Source: Malus domestica (taxonomy: Eukaryota > Streptophyta > Magnoliopsida > Rosales > Rosaceae). Taken from it: DNA of 64,000 nt. A program made the position numbers and the translations under genes. Positions 52,281 to 64,000 of the stretch are shown piece after piece (the stretch's first letter is position 1; every line of letters begins with the position of its first letter). The notes under the pieces were generated by a model. That model was not told where the DNA came from. It did no database searches and was given only the letters and a program-made list of their open reading frames with translations. The stretch is from contig NC_091670.1 of assembly GCF_042453785.1 (NCBI RefSeq), positions 37,583,501 to 37,647,500 on the forward strand, written 5' to 3'.

Positions 52281-55200
52281 ATGTTTGGATTGAGAGAAGG
52301 GTCTTGCTTTCCGAGGGTGTTGGTGGGAGTGAATGTGGGTCTTGCTCTGGTTGATGGCATTATAGCATTTCTTGCATTTTATCAGGTTTGCTTTCTTCTT
52401 CCTTCTTATTTATTTAAAATTGGTTCTTGAGTTCAATTTTTGTGCTTTTGCATTTTCCCAATTGGGTTTTGTTTGGTGAGATTATATTGTGGGGAAGATG
52501 GCCATTGTGGGTTTTAAAGGAATGTTCTTTTGCGTGAAATTACTTGAGGCATGGGAATGGTTGCACTTTGTGGGGTTGAATGTTTTTGGATAATTTGAAA
52601 TGGGCATTTTGTTTTATTTGAAAATTTTCGATATGGAGAATTTGCTTGTCATTTGATTTTCTTGTTGGACAGGTAATTGGGTTCTCTTTTTCTTAGTTAA
52701 TGGTGAGTTTGGAAAGGGTACTGTGTTATGCTAGTTTAAGTGCCAATGGCATCTAAAAGTTATAGGATTGGCATTAAACTGAGAAAGTTAAAGAATTGGA
52801 CTCTTCCATTTTAATGAATGGTTCAACTGTGTCAGTGACTGGGTACAATTGGAAAGCTTAGTAATTCTGAGCTGAATGAATGTCATTCAAAATTTTCGTT
52901 AATTTTGTGAATGGATAGATTTGAGACCAACCAGTAACCATTTTTGTTAGAAGGAATGTATGCTACAGAGGAGGCAGGTGACCCTTTTTGTTTCTTAGGT
53001 TCTTTACAAGGCACGACCGTAGTTATATAACTCTTCCTCTCAATATATATGAATCAATTACTACGGGGAAACTAGTGTCCAGGAATTATTTTGAAATTCA
53101 ACAAATAAAATATATAATTAACTATTCATCAACGAAATCTTATGGGATTGTTAAATTGTTTGAGATCATGTTTTGAACACCTAGTGTAATGAATACGAAT
53201 TACATGGTGCTCAATACTTGAGCAAAGGCTTTTAGCACAGGTTTGTTAGTAGTTATACCTATAAATGTTTAGTGTTTTTAGCTTAAATTTGTGTTCAGGA
53301 TACTTGAAAGATCACATCATATAGCCTTACTAGTCCTCACTTTCAAGAATAGCCAGGGTATGAGACTCGGGCGTGACTTTAAGATTACTGCTAAATCCCC
53401 ATTCTCAAAGTCTGTAACTTATTATCCTCAAGATACATTCTTATGTTTATGTAAATAATATGGATGTGACATCAACCTTTGGAAACTGGGGAAGCCCATG
53501 ATTGATATCTATGAAGTTCTTTTCTTGAAATCTGAGTTTCTTTTACTTGCTGTTTCAGTTAATTAGAATTCACTTGAGGAATTCACAACTGGGTTGGACT
53601 CGGCAAAAAGTAAGTGACGAGTCATGCTTTACTATTCCTTATTGAAATTCAGATTGTATTTGTGTTTCTTCTTGTTTTTGTGTGTGTTTTTGCCTATATG
53701 CATGCGAATATGTACATAAATACATGCATATGTATATGCATACATACATACCAAGTTACCAACACATATTTATATGTGTGTGCAACTATGCATGCATGAT
53801 GAAGCTAAATTATAAAAGAAATTGTTAGCTGGCTGGATTAACCTATTGTTCTGGACATTTTGTTGTGAAGTATTTTGACATCGTAATCGTATGGCTTCCT
53901 GGGGATCAGTCAATGTGAAGAATGTATGACTCTGTTAAACAAATAGTGCTGTAGCTTAATTAGTTAGTCATAGAATCGGCAACCCCGAGGTTGAGTCCCA
54001 TAAATTGCATGAACAGATATGGTTCCTAAGAATTTGGTAAAAAATTTAATTAGCTATCACAAGATCAAATAACTTATGCTTAAATATCTCACAGAAAGAT
54101 GGGAGGAAAATGATGAATGGGTACATCATACATGTGCATGATGGCTATATAGTATTAATTTAGTATTTGTTGCTGCATGTACGCATGAGCTGCTCAATCA
54201 TACGCATGTGAATATGTATATGCATTTATGGTACAACTAATTTCTATATTGAAGCTCACTAAAGCATGCTGGCATTGTCTTAATACATACTTTTGCCTCG
54301 CGCAGGTTTTTCATCTGTTGATTGGCTCTTCTAATTTGGGTAAGAATTGCTTATTCCTGATCCCGATACACTATTGCCTTCTATTCTTTGTGTGAGATCT
54401 GATATTCTCGTTCAAGAATATTTGGCCTTAATTATGTTGCTTATCAAGAACCTTGATATTTTGGCCTTCTTTTCCTGGCTTTTGAATTACCTGGATTCTA
54501 TATATAACTGATTTTGCAACAACCTGTTGGTTATTTATGAGTTTGGACTCACGAAAGTAGCCTCTTGTCGCATAATCAAGATACAGAACTGATGATACCA
54601 TCTAACCTAATGATTTTTTCCATTAACTTATGACTTCGACAAACATATTTCATTTCATCCTTCATTCAATCTGAATTAATTTATTTGATCTTGTCCATGA
54701 CAGGTTGCTTAATTTATTTTGTATTAACTCTTTTTGCTGCTTGCAAGGGGTGGCAATGTTGGTCTAACTCTTGTGGTTTTAGCCTCATGGGTATGCTTTC
54801 TCTTCCAAATACAGACTGTATATCTATCTTCTGTGCTTGATCAGAGTATCTGAATCGTACAAATTTTGCTTTGCAGCATTGCCCGAAATTCTGTTTTTTG
54901 CTGCATTTCTTCTACTTTTATCTTTCTGGTAAGTTTTCTATTTCCTTTTTTTTTCTTTTTGATTTTAAATAATCCAAAACTTAGCTTAAATACTTTCAAG
55001 AAAATGTCGAAAAAGTGTAGTGAGTGATCTTAGCTTTGAGGGACGAGCGAGTATGATGGATGAGATGGAAAAGTGCACTGCGGGTATTGTGTGACCATAG
55101 AATACCTTTCAAGTAAAAAGTATAATACTAACATCAAACATTGTGTTGGGCAACTAGGCAAAAACACACCCACAGGATGAGGATAACGGAAATATGGATG

Positions 55201-57764
55201 TTAAGATGAATAACCAGCATTCCTTGAGAAGTATATATATAACAAATCAGCATTTATTGAGACGTATACTGCTTCCATATACTTGTATATTATGAATCAG
55301 CAATTCAGCATATAGATGATATTACCCTTTACTTTTGTTTTTTTTTTCCCACTTTTGTTAAAAGTGTTTCGGTATTCATTGCTTATGGATTTTGAAAATG
55401 CATGTGGCTTTCATGGATCTTTGCCTGGCCTGTTTTCTTTTCAGGCCATTCTATTGTAGTATTATTTTTTTTGCCATCTGAAAATAGAGACTGGAAATGC
55501 ACTTTTATATGAATGAAGATACATTGACCTGTCTTTATCTGAATATTTCCTTTCTCAAGTTGATACTCCTATTGAAAAGATTGTTTCTCTTGAGCTATAT
55601 TTGACATTTATCTGGGGGCTTTTATTTTACCTTTAGGGTTGACCTGTGCCATCAGGCAGATGATGAGGATGAGGAGGATGAAGGGAGTTTTCGGGAAGCT
55701 TTGTTGGAGAAGACTTTTAGCAAACCGAATTCATTGGACCGAGATAGTTATCGAAACTGTTTTCCTCTGCGATTTGTTCATATTGGAAGCCGCCAGAGAA
55801 TTGTAATTATGGTATTGCCACAGTTCAGAGTTTCCTGTTGTCTACTCGAATATGATATCATGTTATTCCTTGGCGTTGCATTTTTTCTCTTATGTCATGT
55901 TTTGCGCAAATTATTGTTAAAGTTGATTAACTTCATAGTTGTCTACCAGGTGACCGTGCTAGTTTTCGTTATAATGATAGCAAGTGCAGTGATAATTTGG
56001 ATCGGGATGGGAAAAAAATCTATTGATTCTGCACTGGTGGCTCGGGTATGGAAACGTTGCCTAATTCTTGATTCTTAGATTCCTTTTTTCATGTGTAATC
56101 ACCTTCTATCGTTGGTATGCTGTAGTTCCAGTTTTGCTATATATAGATGCTAAAATAAATAAGGTTTTGCTGCCTCAGTTTTGTGTTCAGACCATAAAAT
56201 AATTCTTTGCCTTAGAACTTGAATGCAAACTAGTATTATTGTAGTATAAGTATCTAAAGTGTGTATACCTAGTTTTTGACGATTTGAAGAAGGTTATCAC
56301 TGTTGTGACCAAATATGCAGCTTTCTTTTTACTTATTTCTTATTAACGAGTCCTTAACCCATGGTGCAATGAATTTTTTCATTATCCAGGTATATGTGGA
56401 TCTCTTTGCAATAGCTATACTAGTATTGGGAGGAGCATTAGCATGTTATGGCGAGTAACTATCCTTCACACTCTTGTACTTTCTTGCATTTTTTTATGTG
56501 CAAGTGCAACTCCTCCCTAAATTTTTAATAAGGGAGGAGCACATGATGACTATTTTGGAGTGTCAATAACACCTCTACAGACTTATCCTTCAATCTGAGG
56601 TGACATTTTGCTCTGTCTTGGATTTTCAGGGCTCCTATTATGCCTAAGGATGAGAAATGTTAGATCAGAGAGAGCTTCTTCTGAGATGTGGAAGGTATTT
56701 AATCTGTTGATGTTATATAATATGTTTATTTTGTTCTTTGTTTTCTTGATTTCTACAAATTCATGTTGTATATAATTTCATTTGTCTGTCCATTAAAGTA
56801 TCAGATCGTTGGGCAATCATTGACGAACATATCAGTGGCTCTATGTTTTATCACTTGCTTCCATTTTTTTTACAGGTTGCATGTTTAGCTGTTGTTTCCA
56901 TACTATGTTTCACCTCAAGTTCTTTCGTGGCTCTGTTAACTGATATTCCTGTACGTACTCAATTGTTGTTAGCTTGAATTTTCTTTTTCTTTTTCACTTA
57001 CCTAATTCACCATATCGTTTTGCAGATGCTTTACGATTGGCATCAACTGCATATGAATGATGTTTATACTTCTCTTTTACTGATTTTATACTACTTTGTA
57101 GGTAGGTAATTCTAAATTTCGCTTATTGTTTCACGCTCAAACAAATCCTGTTTCTTTTTATCTAATGCCAATCGACAATACGACAGTGCTTTCAGTTTAT
57201 AATGTTTAAATTGTTTTTTCAGGTTCATCAATACCCTCAGCCTTGGTCTTATGGGTCGTGAGAGAATTACCACCCTCAATAGCAGCTAACATACGAGAAG
57301 AACCATCAACAATAACCTTTGTCAGTGGCGGTTCCACAACATTACAACATCCTCAAAGCTGGACAGCTGCAATGAGCTTGCGGAACCAGGTTCGATTTCT
57401 TCTCCATAAACATGCTATTCATTAGTGTTTAACGACCGTTAACCGAGGGTAAAAACCAACAATTTATGTCCTATTTACCAATGCTTAACCATATATGAAT
57501 CAGATTACAGACTAATCTCAGTCTTTAATCAGTAGTGTACTGAATAGAGTTAGGGTTGCATTCTTTTTCGCTTTTGAAGAAAGTAATTCTTAACTTCTTA
57601 CGGAAGTATAGTCCGACTTTACACTGAATTCGCCATGGTAGCTAGATTTTACAGTAGCAGACCTGTTTGAAATCTTGGTTTGTTTCGTAGATAGTCATTC
57701 AGGTTTATGCTCACTAATTAAGTTTGGTTTTCAGGTGCAGATATCAAGAGCAAGTCCCATATAA
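52281..57764 (+). CDS. TOM1/TOM3-like (DUF1084) multi-pass membrane protein, 13 exons
   Basis: Exons: 52281-52385, 53559-53609, 54306-54339, 54704-54790, 54877-54928, 55637-55811, 55950-56045, 56390-56450, 56630-56694, 56876-56950, 57026-57101, 57223-57389, 57735-57764; phases fit to 357 aa. The plant family THH1/TOM1/TOM3 consists of tonoplast-type seven-helix proteins, some of which are used by tobamoviruses as host factors. The normal cell role is unclear. The sequence shows about seven hydrophobic helices, for example LVGVNVGLALVDGIIAFLAF, LPEILFFAAFLLLLSFWVDL and YVDLFAIAILVLGGALACYG. Between helices lies an acidic loop (QADDEDEEDEGS). Family-typical words are QLGWTRQKVFHLLIGSSN and LMYDWH-like MLYDWHQLH. 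Exon 8 appears to end with a GC donor (TTATG|gcgagt). The start ATG follows a purine-rich leader. Confidence 0.88.
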
Positions 57765-58197
57765 CACTTGCCCCGAATGGAAAGAGAAGAGTCTTACTAA
57801 CGTTCCTGAGTGCGAAGCATGTCCTTGCTCTCGAAATTTATGAAGTGAGCTGGAATCAGTGAACAACAGACCAGATAACGACTGTGACATCCTTGACCGC
57901 AGTTTTGTCCGGAAATTTGTGTACAGCCTGAAGTCGCCGTTGCGATGGTTTTTTGACAATTCAGGGATGTAAATAGCAACAATATGCTAATTAAGGGATG
58001 CTTTTTGCTACAAAAGTATTTTGATGTGCTTCATTAAATTTTCATTGAAGTTGAAAGAAAAAGATTACGCCCTTGTGTTTGTAGCGTAAAAGTGGAAGTT
58101 GAATCACCATCAGAGGAGAGATAATTGAAACGTAAGTTGATGGCGAATTTACAGATTGGACAACAGAAATCTAGAGTTGGACTACAACAGAAATCCA

Positions 58198-58285
58198 GTA
58201 AGAGTGATCGGCTGTATGAATCTTAGATTGCCATTTTGCTCGATTTTGCGTCAAGTTTTATGTAACTCCAAGTACGCCACTGTCA
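58198..58285 (-). repeat. RTE LINE 3' fragment C
   Basis: 'gatcggctgtatgaatctta', then 'ttgccattttgctcgatttt' and 'aactccaagta' match the 3' ends of the RTE fragments in MCM3 intron 8 (for example 'ggtcggctatatgaatccta' at 13200) with moderate divergence. Confidence 0.6.
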
Positions 58286-58446
58286 GTAAACATATCTTTC
58301 CAAAATCTTAACGCTGAAAAACATAACGACAGTCACTTAAGCGCCGAAACCAATCTAAACAATGTATATGTACATAATTCAAATCAAGCTAAAGGGAACC
58401 GGCCCGAAACTCCTCGAATCATGCGAGTCATAGATGTTGTTTCCCT

Positions 58447-58522
58447 CCACCCAAACATGTCCCTGAGGAACTTATTACCACCTCCACCCAAACATGTCCC
58501 TGAGGAACTTATTACCAACACC
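58447..58522. repeat. 38-bp tandem duplication
   Basis: 'cacccaaacatgtccctgag' plus 'gaacttattacca' occurs twice head to tail with no mismatch seen in the copied part. Located just left of the old copia element. Confidence 0.8.
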
Positions 58523-58606
58523 AACAACGTTATAATCTCCAAAATCCTTAAAAAAACGAAAAACAAAAACAAAAATGTTGAAAACCAAAAAAATCCAGAA
58601 CAAAAC

Positions 58607-58964
58607 TGTTGAAAGTGTTGAGTATATTTTGGCCTCTAGAGTCAGCTACCATGTTCTCTAGGGTTAGTCTTCTCCTTGATTTAAGGGAGATGATTGATTG
58701 GTGAAAATTGTTGTTGTAAGGCTTAGACTAGGCTACTTTGTTGTAAGGCTTAGACTAGGCTACTTTCTTTTCCTTGATTTAAGGGAGATGATTGATTGAT
58801 GAAAGTTGTTGTTGTAAGGCTTAGACTAGGCTAGTTAGCTTTGCTTTTTTCTTTGTCACTTTTCTTTCTTCTTTCTTTCTTTCTTCCTCCTTCCTTATAT
58901 ATACCTGAACCATTGTACATTAAACTTATGAAATACATTACAAATTAAAGCCATAATTTCTATA
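58607..58964 (+). repeat. 5' LTR of old copia element
   Basis: About 358 bp. It contains internal tandem words 'ttgttgtaaggcttagacta' (three times) and 'ccttgatttaagggagatga' (twice), and a TATA-like 'tatatata' near 58896. Confidence 0.9.
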
Positions 58965-59042
58965 TGGTATCAGAGCATGTACTTTTGTAACCTGTCTTTG
59001 CCATTCTTGCTGCTGCAAATTTTTTCTTTCAAAGTCTAAGTC

Positions 59043-62000
59043 ATGGCTGAAGAAAGTTCTGTGAACCATGATGAGGAAACCCAACATAGTCTTTCTCCAA
59101 ACTTCTCAGACGTTGAGGTTAACACCCATCAACGTATATGTTCAGTTCTCTTAAACGAGTTCAATTATCTTCCTTGGTCCTGAGCTGTTTCACTAGCTCT
59201 TGGAGGCAAAGGGAAGTTAGGGTTTGTAAATGGAAGCATGGAAGCTCCAGACCGTTCTTCCTCTACATGCGATGCATGGCTCTGCAAAGATCAACTTGTC
59301 ATGTCCTTGCTGCTCAACACCATGGAGAAACATGTTGCTGAAATTTTTAGCTATTCTAATTCCCGCACATGATCTTTGGAAAACTTTGCAGGATATGTAT
59401 GGAAATCAAAACAACTATGTGCGGGTCTTCCAATTAAATAAAGACATTACTGGTGCTCAACAAGAAGGGAAAACGTTTGTTCAACACCTTGGGAGTCTCA
59501 AAGCCATGTGGAATGAGTTGGATGTATATCTCCCACATACCACAGATCCTACCATTCTCTTAAAACGAGCTGAGGAAGACAAAATTTATCAGCTGTTAGA
59601 GAGTTTGAGCTCTAAGTACGAGGACCTAAGGAGTCACATCTTGATGAGTCAAGACCTACCTACCTTCAATAATGTTTGTGCAACTATCCAACGAGAAGAA
59701 GCAAGGAAGAAGATTATGAATGCTGATCACAGCCCCAGATTGACTGAGACTCGGGCATATGCATCAAATTACAAGAATTCAGAAGCCAAAGTATACAAGG
59801 GAAGAAACACACATCTAAAATGCAAATATTGCAATGGTGTTGGTCATGTGGAAGACAAGTGTTGGGAACTTCATCCTGAACTTAAGCCTAAGTTCAGCAA
59901 AGATGGAAAGATAATACCAAGGTCCTCACAACAATTTCAACCTCATTTCAAGCACAACTTGCTAATGCTCACCCTCCTACCATTTCACAAGGATCCATGG
60001 AGTTCATTGCCAATCCATTGTCATTGATAAATGAATTTGTAGCTTACCTACAAAGTAAGGGACACGGAGGAGGCTCACATGGTCAAGGCAATGAAGAGGG
60101 TAGTCACACAGCTATGTTGGGACAATTTGCCAGCTTTCTTGCTAGAAATGAGAAAGTTCCAAAGGGAGAAGCATCAGGTATACTCAAAGCCTTCACTACT
60201 GCCCTATTAACTAGTACTAAAACTGATTGTTGGATAATTGATTCAGGCGCCACAGATCATATGACAAACAAAGTTACAAATTTACATCATTTTTAACTAG
60301 TACTAAAACTGATATGTTGCAAATGGAAAAAATGTCTTAGTTTTGAGAAAAGGAGAAATAAACTTACTCTCTCAAAAAATACCTTCCACTGCCCTCTATG
60401 TACCAACCTTTCCTTTCCAACTTTTGTCAATTGGAAAGATTACCAACACTCTAAAGTGCCGTGCTATTTTCTCACCAAATAATGTGATGTTTCAGGATGT
60501 TCTCACCATGAAGATGATTGGTGAAGGGGTCTTCATAAATGGACTTTACTACCTGTGCAAGAATGCATGTTTCACTCAGGCTTTTAAGCTCAATCGAAAT
60601 CCATAGATGAAAACCAACTTTGGCATAGGAGTTAGTTCACCCCTTTGAAGTTGTCTTGTCTAAACTGTTTCCAAATTTTTTTAACCCCTATCCTATTTGT
60701 GATACTTGTCAATTTTCTAAGTTTACTAGGCTACCCTTTGGTAATTCAATGTCTAGGACAAGTAAACCTTTTGAAATGGTACACACCGATGTATGGGGAC
60801 CTACAACTGAATCAATGGAAGGGTTTAAGTACTTTATTCTATTTGTTGATGATTTCTCTCGAACAAGTTTTCTATATCTTATGAAATCAAATAGTGAAGC
60901 CCCAACCATTTTTAAAGACTTTCACATGCATGTTAAAACATAATTTCAATCAAACATTAAGGTTTTAAGGTCAGATAATGGCACTGAATTTCTATCCAAC
61001 AACATGCTTCAATACATAAGTTATCAGGGTATCATACATCAAAACAGCCGTGTAGGGACTCCTCAACAAAATGGAGTAGCCTAGAGGAAAAATAGAGATC
61101 TCTTGGAGAAGACTCGTGCTCTCATGATTCACATGCATGTTCTAAAGAAATCTTGGTCGTTTGCCATCCTTACTGCCACTTATCTTATTAATCGACTTCC
61201 AAGTCGTGTGCTAGGGTTTAAATCTCCCTATGAAGTTCTCAAGGGGAGGAAAATAGATTTGACACACCGCAAGGTGTTTGGTTGTGTTTGTTTTGTTCAC
61301 ATCCAAACCTTGAACCGTGACAAACTAGATGCTAGGGCAACCAAGTGTGTGTTTATGGGATACTCGGCCACCCAAAAGAGATACAAGTGCTTCAATCCAG
61401 TCACTAAGAAGTGCACAGTTTCAAGAGATGTGAAGTTTGAAGAAGACTGTCCCTATTTTACAAGTCAGGAGGAGGATTTAGTTGACATGTTCCCACTCCC
61501 TCAAAACTTTAATCATCCGATGTTGGAAGAAAGATCAGTCACTGTGAGTCCAGTAAGAGTGAAGAAATGACATACTCTGATCATTCTCAGTCCACTACAG
61601 AGTCTCAAGTGATTAAGAGAAACCCTCATCGAATTAGAAAACCTCCAGCTAGGTTGCAAGACTATGTTACATATGCCTTACGGCATCCTATCACTGAATG
61701 TATCAGCTTTAGTAAGTTCTCAACATCTCATGCTGCATTTCTCAGTGAAATTGATAAGCACTGTGAACTAAGAAGCTTTCAAGAAGCTTCTATTCTCCCA
61801 CAATGGAACCAAGCCATGACAGAAGAGCTTCGTGCATTGGAAGAGAATCACACCTGGAGTCTAGTTCAACTACAACCAGGAAAAAAGGTTGTTGGAAGTC
61901 GTTGGATCTACAAGACAAAATTCAAAGCTGATGGATCTATCGAGAGACATAAGGCTAGACTTGTCGCTCGAAGTTTCACCCAAACCTTTGGAGTAGATTA

Positions 62001-63162
62001 TAAGGAAACATTTGCACTGGTGGCCAAGATGAACTCAGTCAGGGTTTTACTTTCAGTTGCAATCAATTGTGGGTGGTCACTCTACCAAATGAACGTGAAG
62101 AATGCTTTCCTTCACGGAGAGTTGCTGGAAAAAGTGTATATATAACCTCCTCCAGGCTATGATGGTATCAAAGGCAACATGGTTTGTAAATTGCACAAGA
62201 TAATATACGGATTGAAACAATCACCAAGAGCTTGGTATGCCAAGCTAAGTTATGTTCTGGAAAAGGCTGGATTCGTGCGAAGTAATGTTTATTCTTCATT
62301 ATTTGTGAGAACTGGCACCAGTGGGAAGTTGGTGGTCCTCATCTACGTTGATGATCTTATCATCATTGGAGATAATATCGTGGAGATTGAGGCACTAAAA
62401 CTCTCACTACGTCAAACTTTCGTTATCAAAGATTTGGGGAGGTTAAAGTATTTTTTGGGGATCGAAATGGCAACATCTTCAAAATGACTGTTTCTACATC
62501 AACAGAAATATGTATTGAACCTTCTTCAAGAAGCAAAAATGCTTGACTGCAAGCCTGCTATCACTCCCGTTGACTGTAAACTGAACCTCAGCATAGATGG
62601 AGAAGCCATGCATAATGTAACCTACTATCAACGATTAGTAGGCAAGCTCATATACCTCACCATCACTCGTCCAGATATCACTTATGCAGTGAGCTTGGCT
62701 AGTCAGTTTATGCACTCTCCCACTGTTGATCACCTTAACATTGTTAAGAGAATCCTTCGTTATCTCAAGGGTTCAATAGGGCAAGGAATCATAATGCACA
62801 ACAATCAATCAACTGTCATTAGTGGCTACACAAATGCAGACTGGGCATGTAATGTAATTGATAGGAAATCAACCACAAGCTATTGTACATTTGTTGGTGG
62901 AAACCTTGTCACATGGAAGAGTAAGAAGCAACAGATAATTGCTCGTTCCAGCGCAGAGGCTGAGTATCGATCCATGGCAGCCACTGCTTGTGAACTCATT
63001 TGGCTTAAAGAGCTTCTTTCAGATTTAGGGTTTCCTAGTTCTACTCATATGTTGCTTATGTGTGATAATCAGGCAGCCATGCACATTGCTGCCAACCCTG
63101 TGTTCCATGAAAGAACCAAACATATTGAAGTGGACTGTCATTTCATTAGAGCTCAAGTTTAA
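59043..63162 (+). pseudogene. Broken copia gag-pol
   Basis: Gag begins MAEESSVNHDEETQHSLSPN at 59043 and meets a TGA at 59181 after 46 codons. A frame change follows near 59.35 kb and another near 59.97 kb. Further stops are seen at about 60294, 60604, 60942, 61081, 61568, 62143, 62485 and 63160. Recognisable domains in order are: Gag/UBN2-like, zinc knuckle CKYCNGVGHVEDKC (about 59820), protease DSGATDHMT (about 60240), integrase (HTDVWGPTTESMEGFK, about 60780; a DNGTEF word about 60975), RT (YVDDLIIIG, about 62345), RNase H (TNADWACN, about 62832; SRSSAEAEYRSM-like ARSSAEAEYRS, about 62943). No functional polyprotein is possible. Confidence 0.92.
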
Positions 63163-63304
63163 ACTCAAATTATCCAGACCGTGTTCACACGAAGCCATGA
63201 TCAACTGGCAGATCTCTTTACAAAGGCATTGGCATCCGCTCAGTTTCATCGATTATTGGGCAAGCTGGGTTCAGTGAACCTTCTTGATCCATCTTGAGGG
63301 GGAG

Positions 63305-63707
63305 TGTTGAAAGTGTTGAGTATATTTTGGCCTCTAGAGTAAGCTACCATGTTCTCTAGGGGTAATCTTTTCCTTGATTTAAGTGAGATGATTGATTGGT
63401 GAAAATTGATGTTGTAAGGTTTAGACTAGGCTACTTTGTTGTAAGGCTTAGACTAGGCTAGCTTAGACTAGGCTACTTTCTTTTCCTTGATTTAAGGGAG
63501 ATGATTGATTGATGAAAGTTGTTGTTGTTGTAAGGCTTAGACTAGGCTAGTTAGCTTTGCTTTTTTCTTTGTCTTTGTCGGCTGCTTGCAGCAACCATTT
63601 CACCTTTCTTTCTTATTCTTTCTTTCTTCCTCCTTCCTCGTATATACCTGAACCATTGTACATTAAACTTATGAAATACATTACAATTTAAAGCCATAAT
63701 TTCTATA
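63305..63707 (+). repeat. 3' LTR of old copia element
   Basis: About 403 bp, longer than the 5' LTR through extra repeat units in the 'gcttagactaggct' zone and an insertion near 63575. It ends 'ataatttctata'. Confidence 0.9.
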
Positions 63708-63750
63708 AAAATGAACATTGCAAAGTTGTAAGTAAAAAACATGAACATAC

Positions 63751-64000
63751 CACACTAGTCTCCGACCGATCGCTGTTCTTAGGGTCGACAACATAAGCAA
63801 CAGACAGACCATCCATTGCTATCAAACTCTTGGTGATGGCCTTCCAAGGAACCTCAGGGGACCGTACCATGACAATATCTTCGACACCGATTCTGTCGAA
63901 CCGGCGCGTTCAGCCAAGCACCGGCAAGGCCGATGGTCAGGAGCATGCTGGGACCGTAGCACTGCACACACGGAATCACAACCCCTTTCGTGGTTTTGGT
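63751..64000 (-). pseudogene. IMP1-like mitochondrial inner membrane peptidase, partial, frameshifted
   Basis: On the minus strand the edge of the window encodes CVQCYGPSMLLTIGLAGAW in one frame. IGVEDIVMVRSPEVPWKAIT, then KSLIAMDGLSVAYVVDPKNS and DRSETSV follow in another. Together these are the Ser motif (GPSM) and Lys region (AITK) of S26 signal peptidases of the IMP1 type, which cleave presequences in the intermembrane space. Between the two parts (about 63890-63915) the expected LAER..RFDR sequence is split over frames, so a small net deletion has shifted the frame. The exon ends with a good donor (GTG|gtatgt at 63750), but only 43 bp further the old copia LTR begins. The rest of the gene is outside or lost. 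It might be an assembly error, but a decayed copy is likelier. Confidence 0.65.

Larger units (their letters stand above)
57765..58606. other. 3' flank of TOM-like gene and intergenic DNA
   Basis: Contains the probable 3' UTR, a LINE scrap at about 58198-58285 and a short tandem duplication at about 58447-58522. No gene seen. Confidence 0.5.
58607..63707 (+). mobile_element. Old, broken Ty1-copia LTR retrotransposon
   Basis: 5' LTR 58607-58964 and 3' LTR 63305-63707 both begin TGTTGAAAGTG. A full 12-base initiator-Met primer site (tggtatcagagc, 58965-58976) follows the 5' LTR, and a polypurine tract (cttgagggggag) precedes the 3' LTR. The flanks aaaac (58602-58606) and aaaat (63708-63712) may be a mutated 5-bp target duplication. 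The LTRs differ by substitutions and indels, including extra 'cttagactaggcta' units and a 'ggctgcttgcagcaaccatt' insertion in the 3' copy. The coding region is interrupted many times, so the element is inactive and much older than the one at 43.7 kb. Confidence 0.93.

Noticed and set aside
53614-53799. 61-codon frame rich in Met/His/Tyr/Cys
   Set aside because: Low-complexity 'tatgcat' intron sequence of the TOM-like gene.
52281-57764. Viral origin of the TOM-like gene
   Set aside because: It is a normal multi-exon plant membrane protein gene; the family name only reflects use by tobamoviruses as a host factor.

Overview
This window is nuclear DNA of a eudicot plant. Genes have many short GT-AG introns, intergenic DNA is AT-rich, and there are chloroplast-targeted enzymes, type I MADS-box genes, Ty1-copia LTR retrotransposons, RTE-type LINE fragments and many MITE and SINE copies. 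The repeat families look like those I associate with Rosaceae (apple/pear group). That is an inference from memory; the sequence does not prove the species.

Layout. 0.5-9.7 kb is a compact gene island: urease accessory GTPase UreG (+), a CCDC174-like coiled-coil protein (+), a tRNA-Leu(CAA) relic and an intact tRNA-Arg(ACG) (both -), a 62-aa arabinogalactan peptide (+) and a plastid NAD(P)-binding Rossmann protein (-). 11.0-20.9 kb is the replicative helicase subunit MCM3 (-, 17 exons). Its intron 8 is swollen to 5.5 kb by two LINE fragments and a tandem-repeat-rich element carrying an antisense 224-aa ORF. 22.4-24.8 kb is plastid beta-ketoacyl-ACP synthase I (-). 26.7-28.3 kb is an HMG-box protein (+). 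28.9-29.7 kb is an unrecognised, probably plastid-targeted protein (-). 31.2-31.4 kb is a small putative membrane protein (-).

32-43 kb is repeat-rich (an 896-bp hAT-type element with an 8-bp target duplication, several MITEs, SINE copies). It holds two intact single-exon type I MADS genes and a truncated third (all -). 43.7-48.9 kb is a complete and very young Ty1-copia element with an intact 1478-aa Gag-Pol frame. After another MITE-rich stretch comes a 13-exon TOM1/TOM3-like membrane protein gene (+, 52.3-57.8 kb). Then follows an old, heavily broken copia element (58.6-63.7 kb), which abuts an exon of a frameshifted IMP1-like mitochondrial inner membrane peptidase gene (-) running off the right edge.

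The genes do not form one pathway. Their order recalls two Arabidopsis neighbourhoods as I remember them: UREG / Rossmann protein / HMG protein / type I MADS (At2g34470-At2g34440) and MCM3 / KAS1 (At5g46280-At5g46290). This window would then keep an ancestral order that Arabidopsis split between duplicated segments. Exon boundaries were checked by hand for phase continuity; the multi-exon models add up to open frames of 280, 254, 315, 779, 472, 139, 161 and 357 aa. I found no CRISPR, operon or other prokaryotic-type system. The best candidates for something undescribed are the repeat-borne ORF inside MCM3 intron 8, with its tandem arrays, and the unrecognised plastid-type gene at 28.9-29.7 kb.
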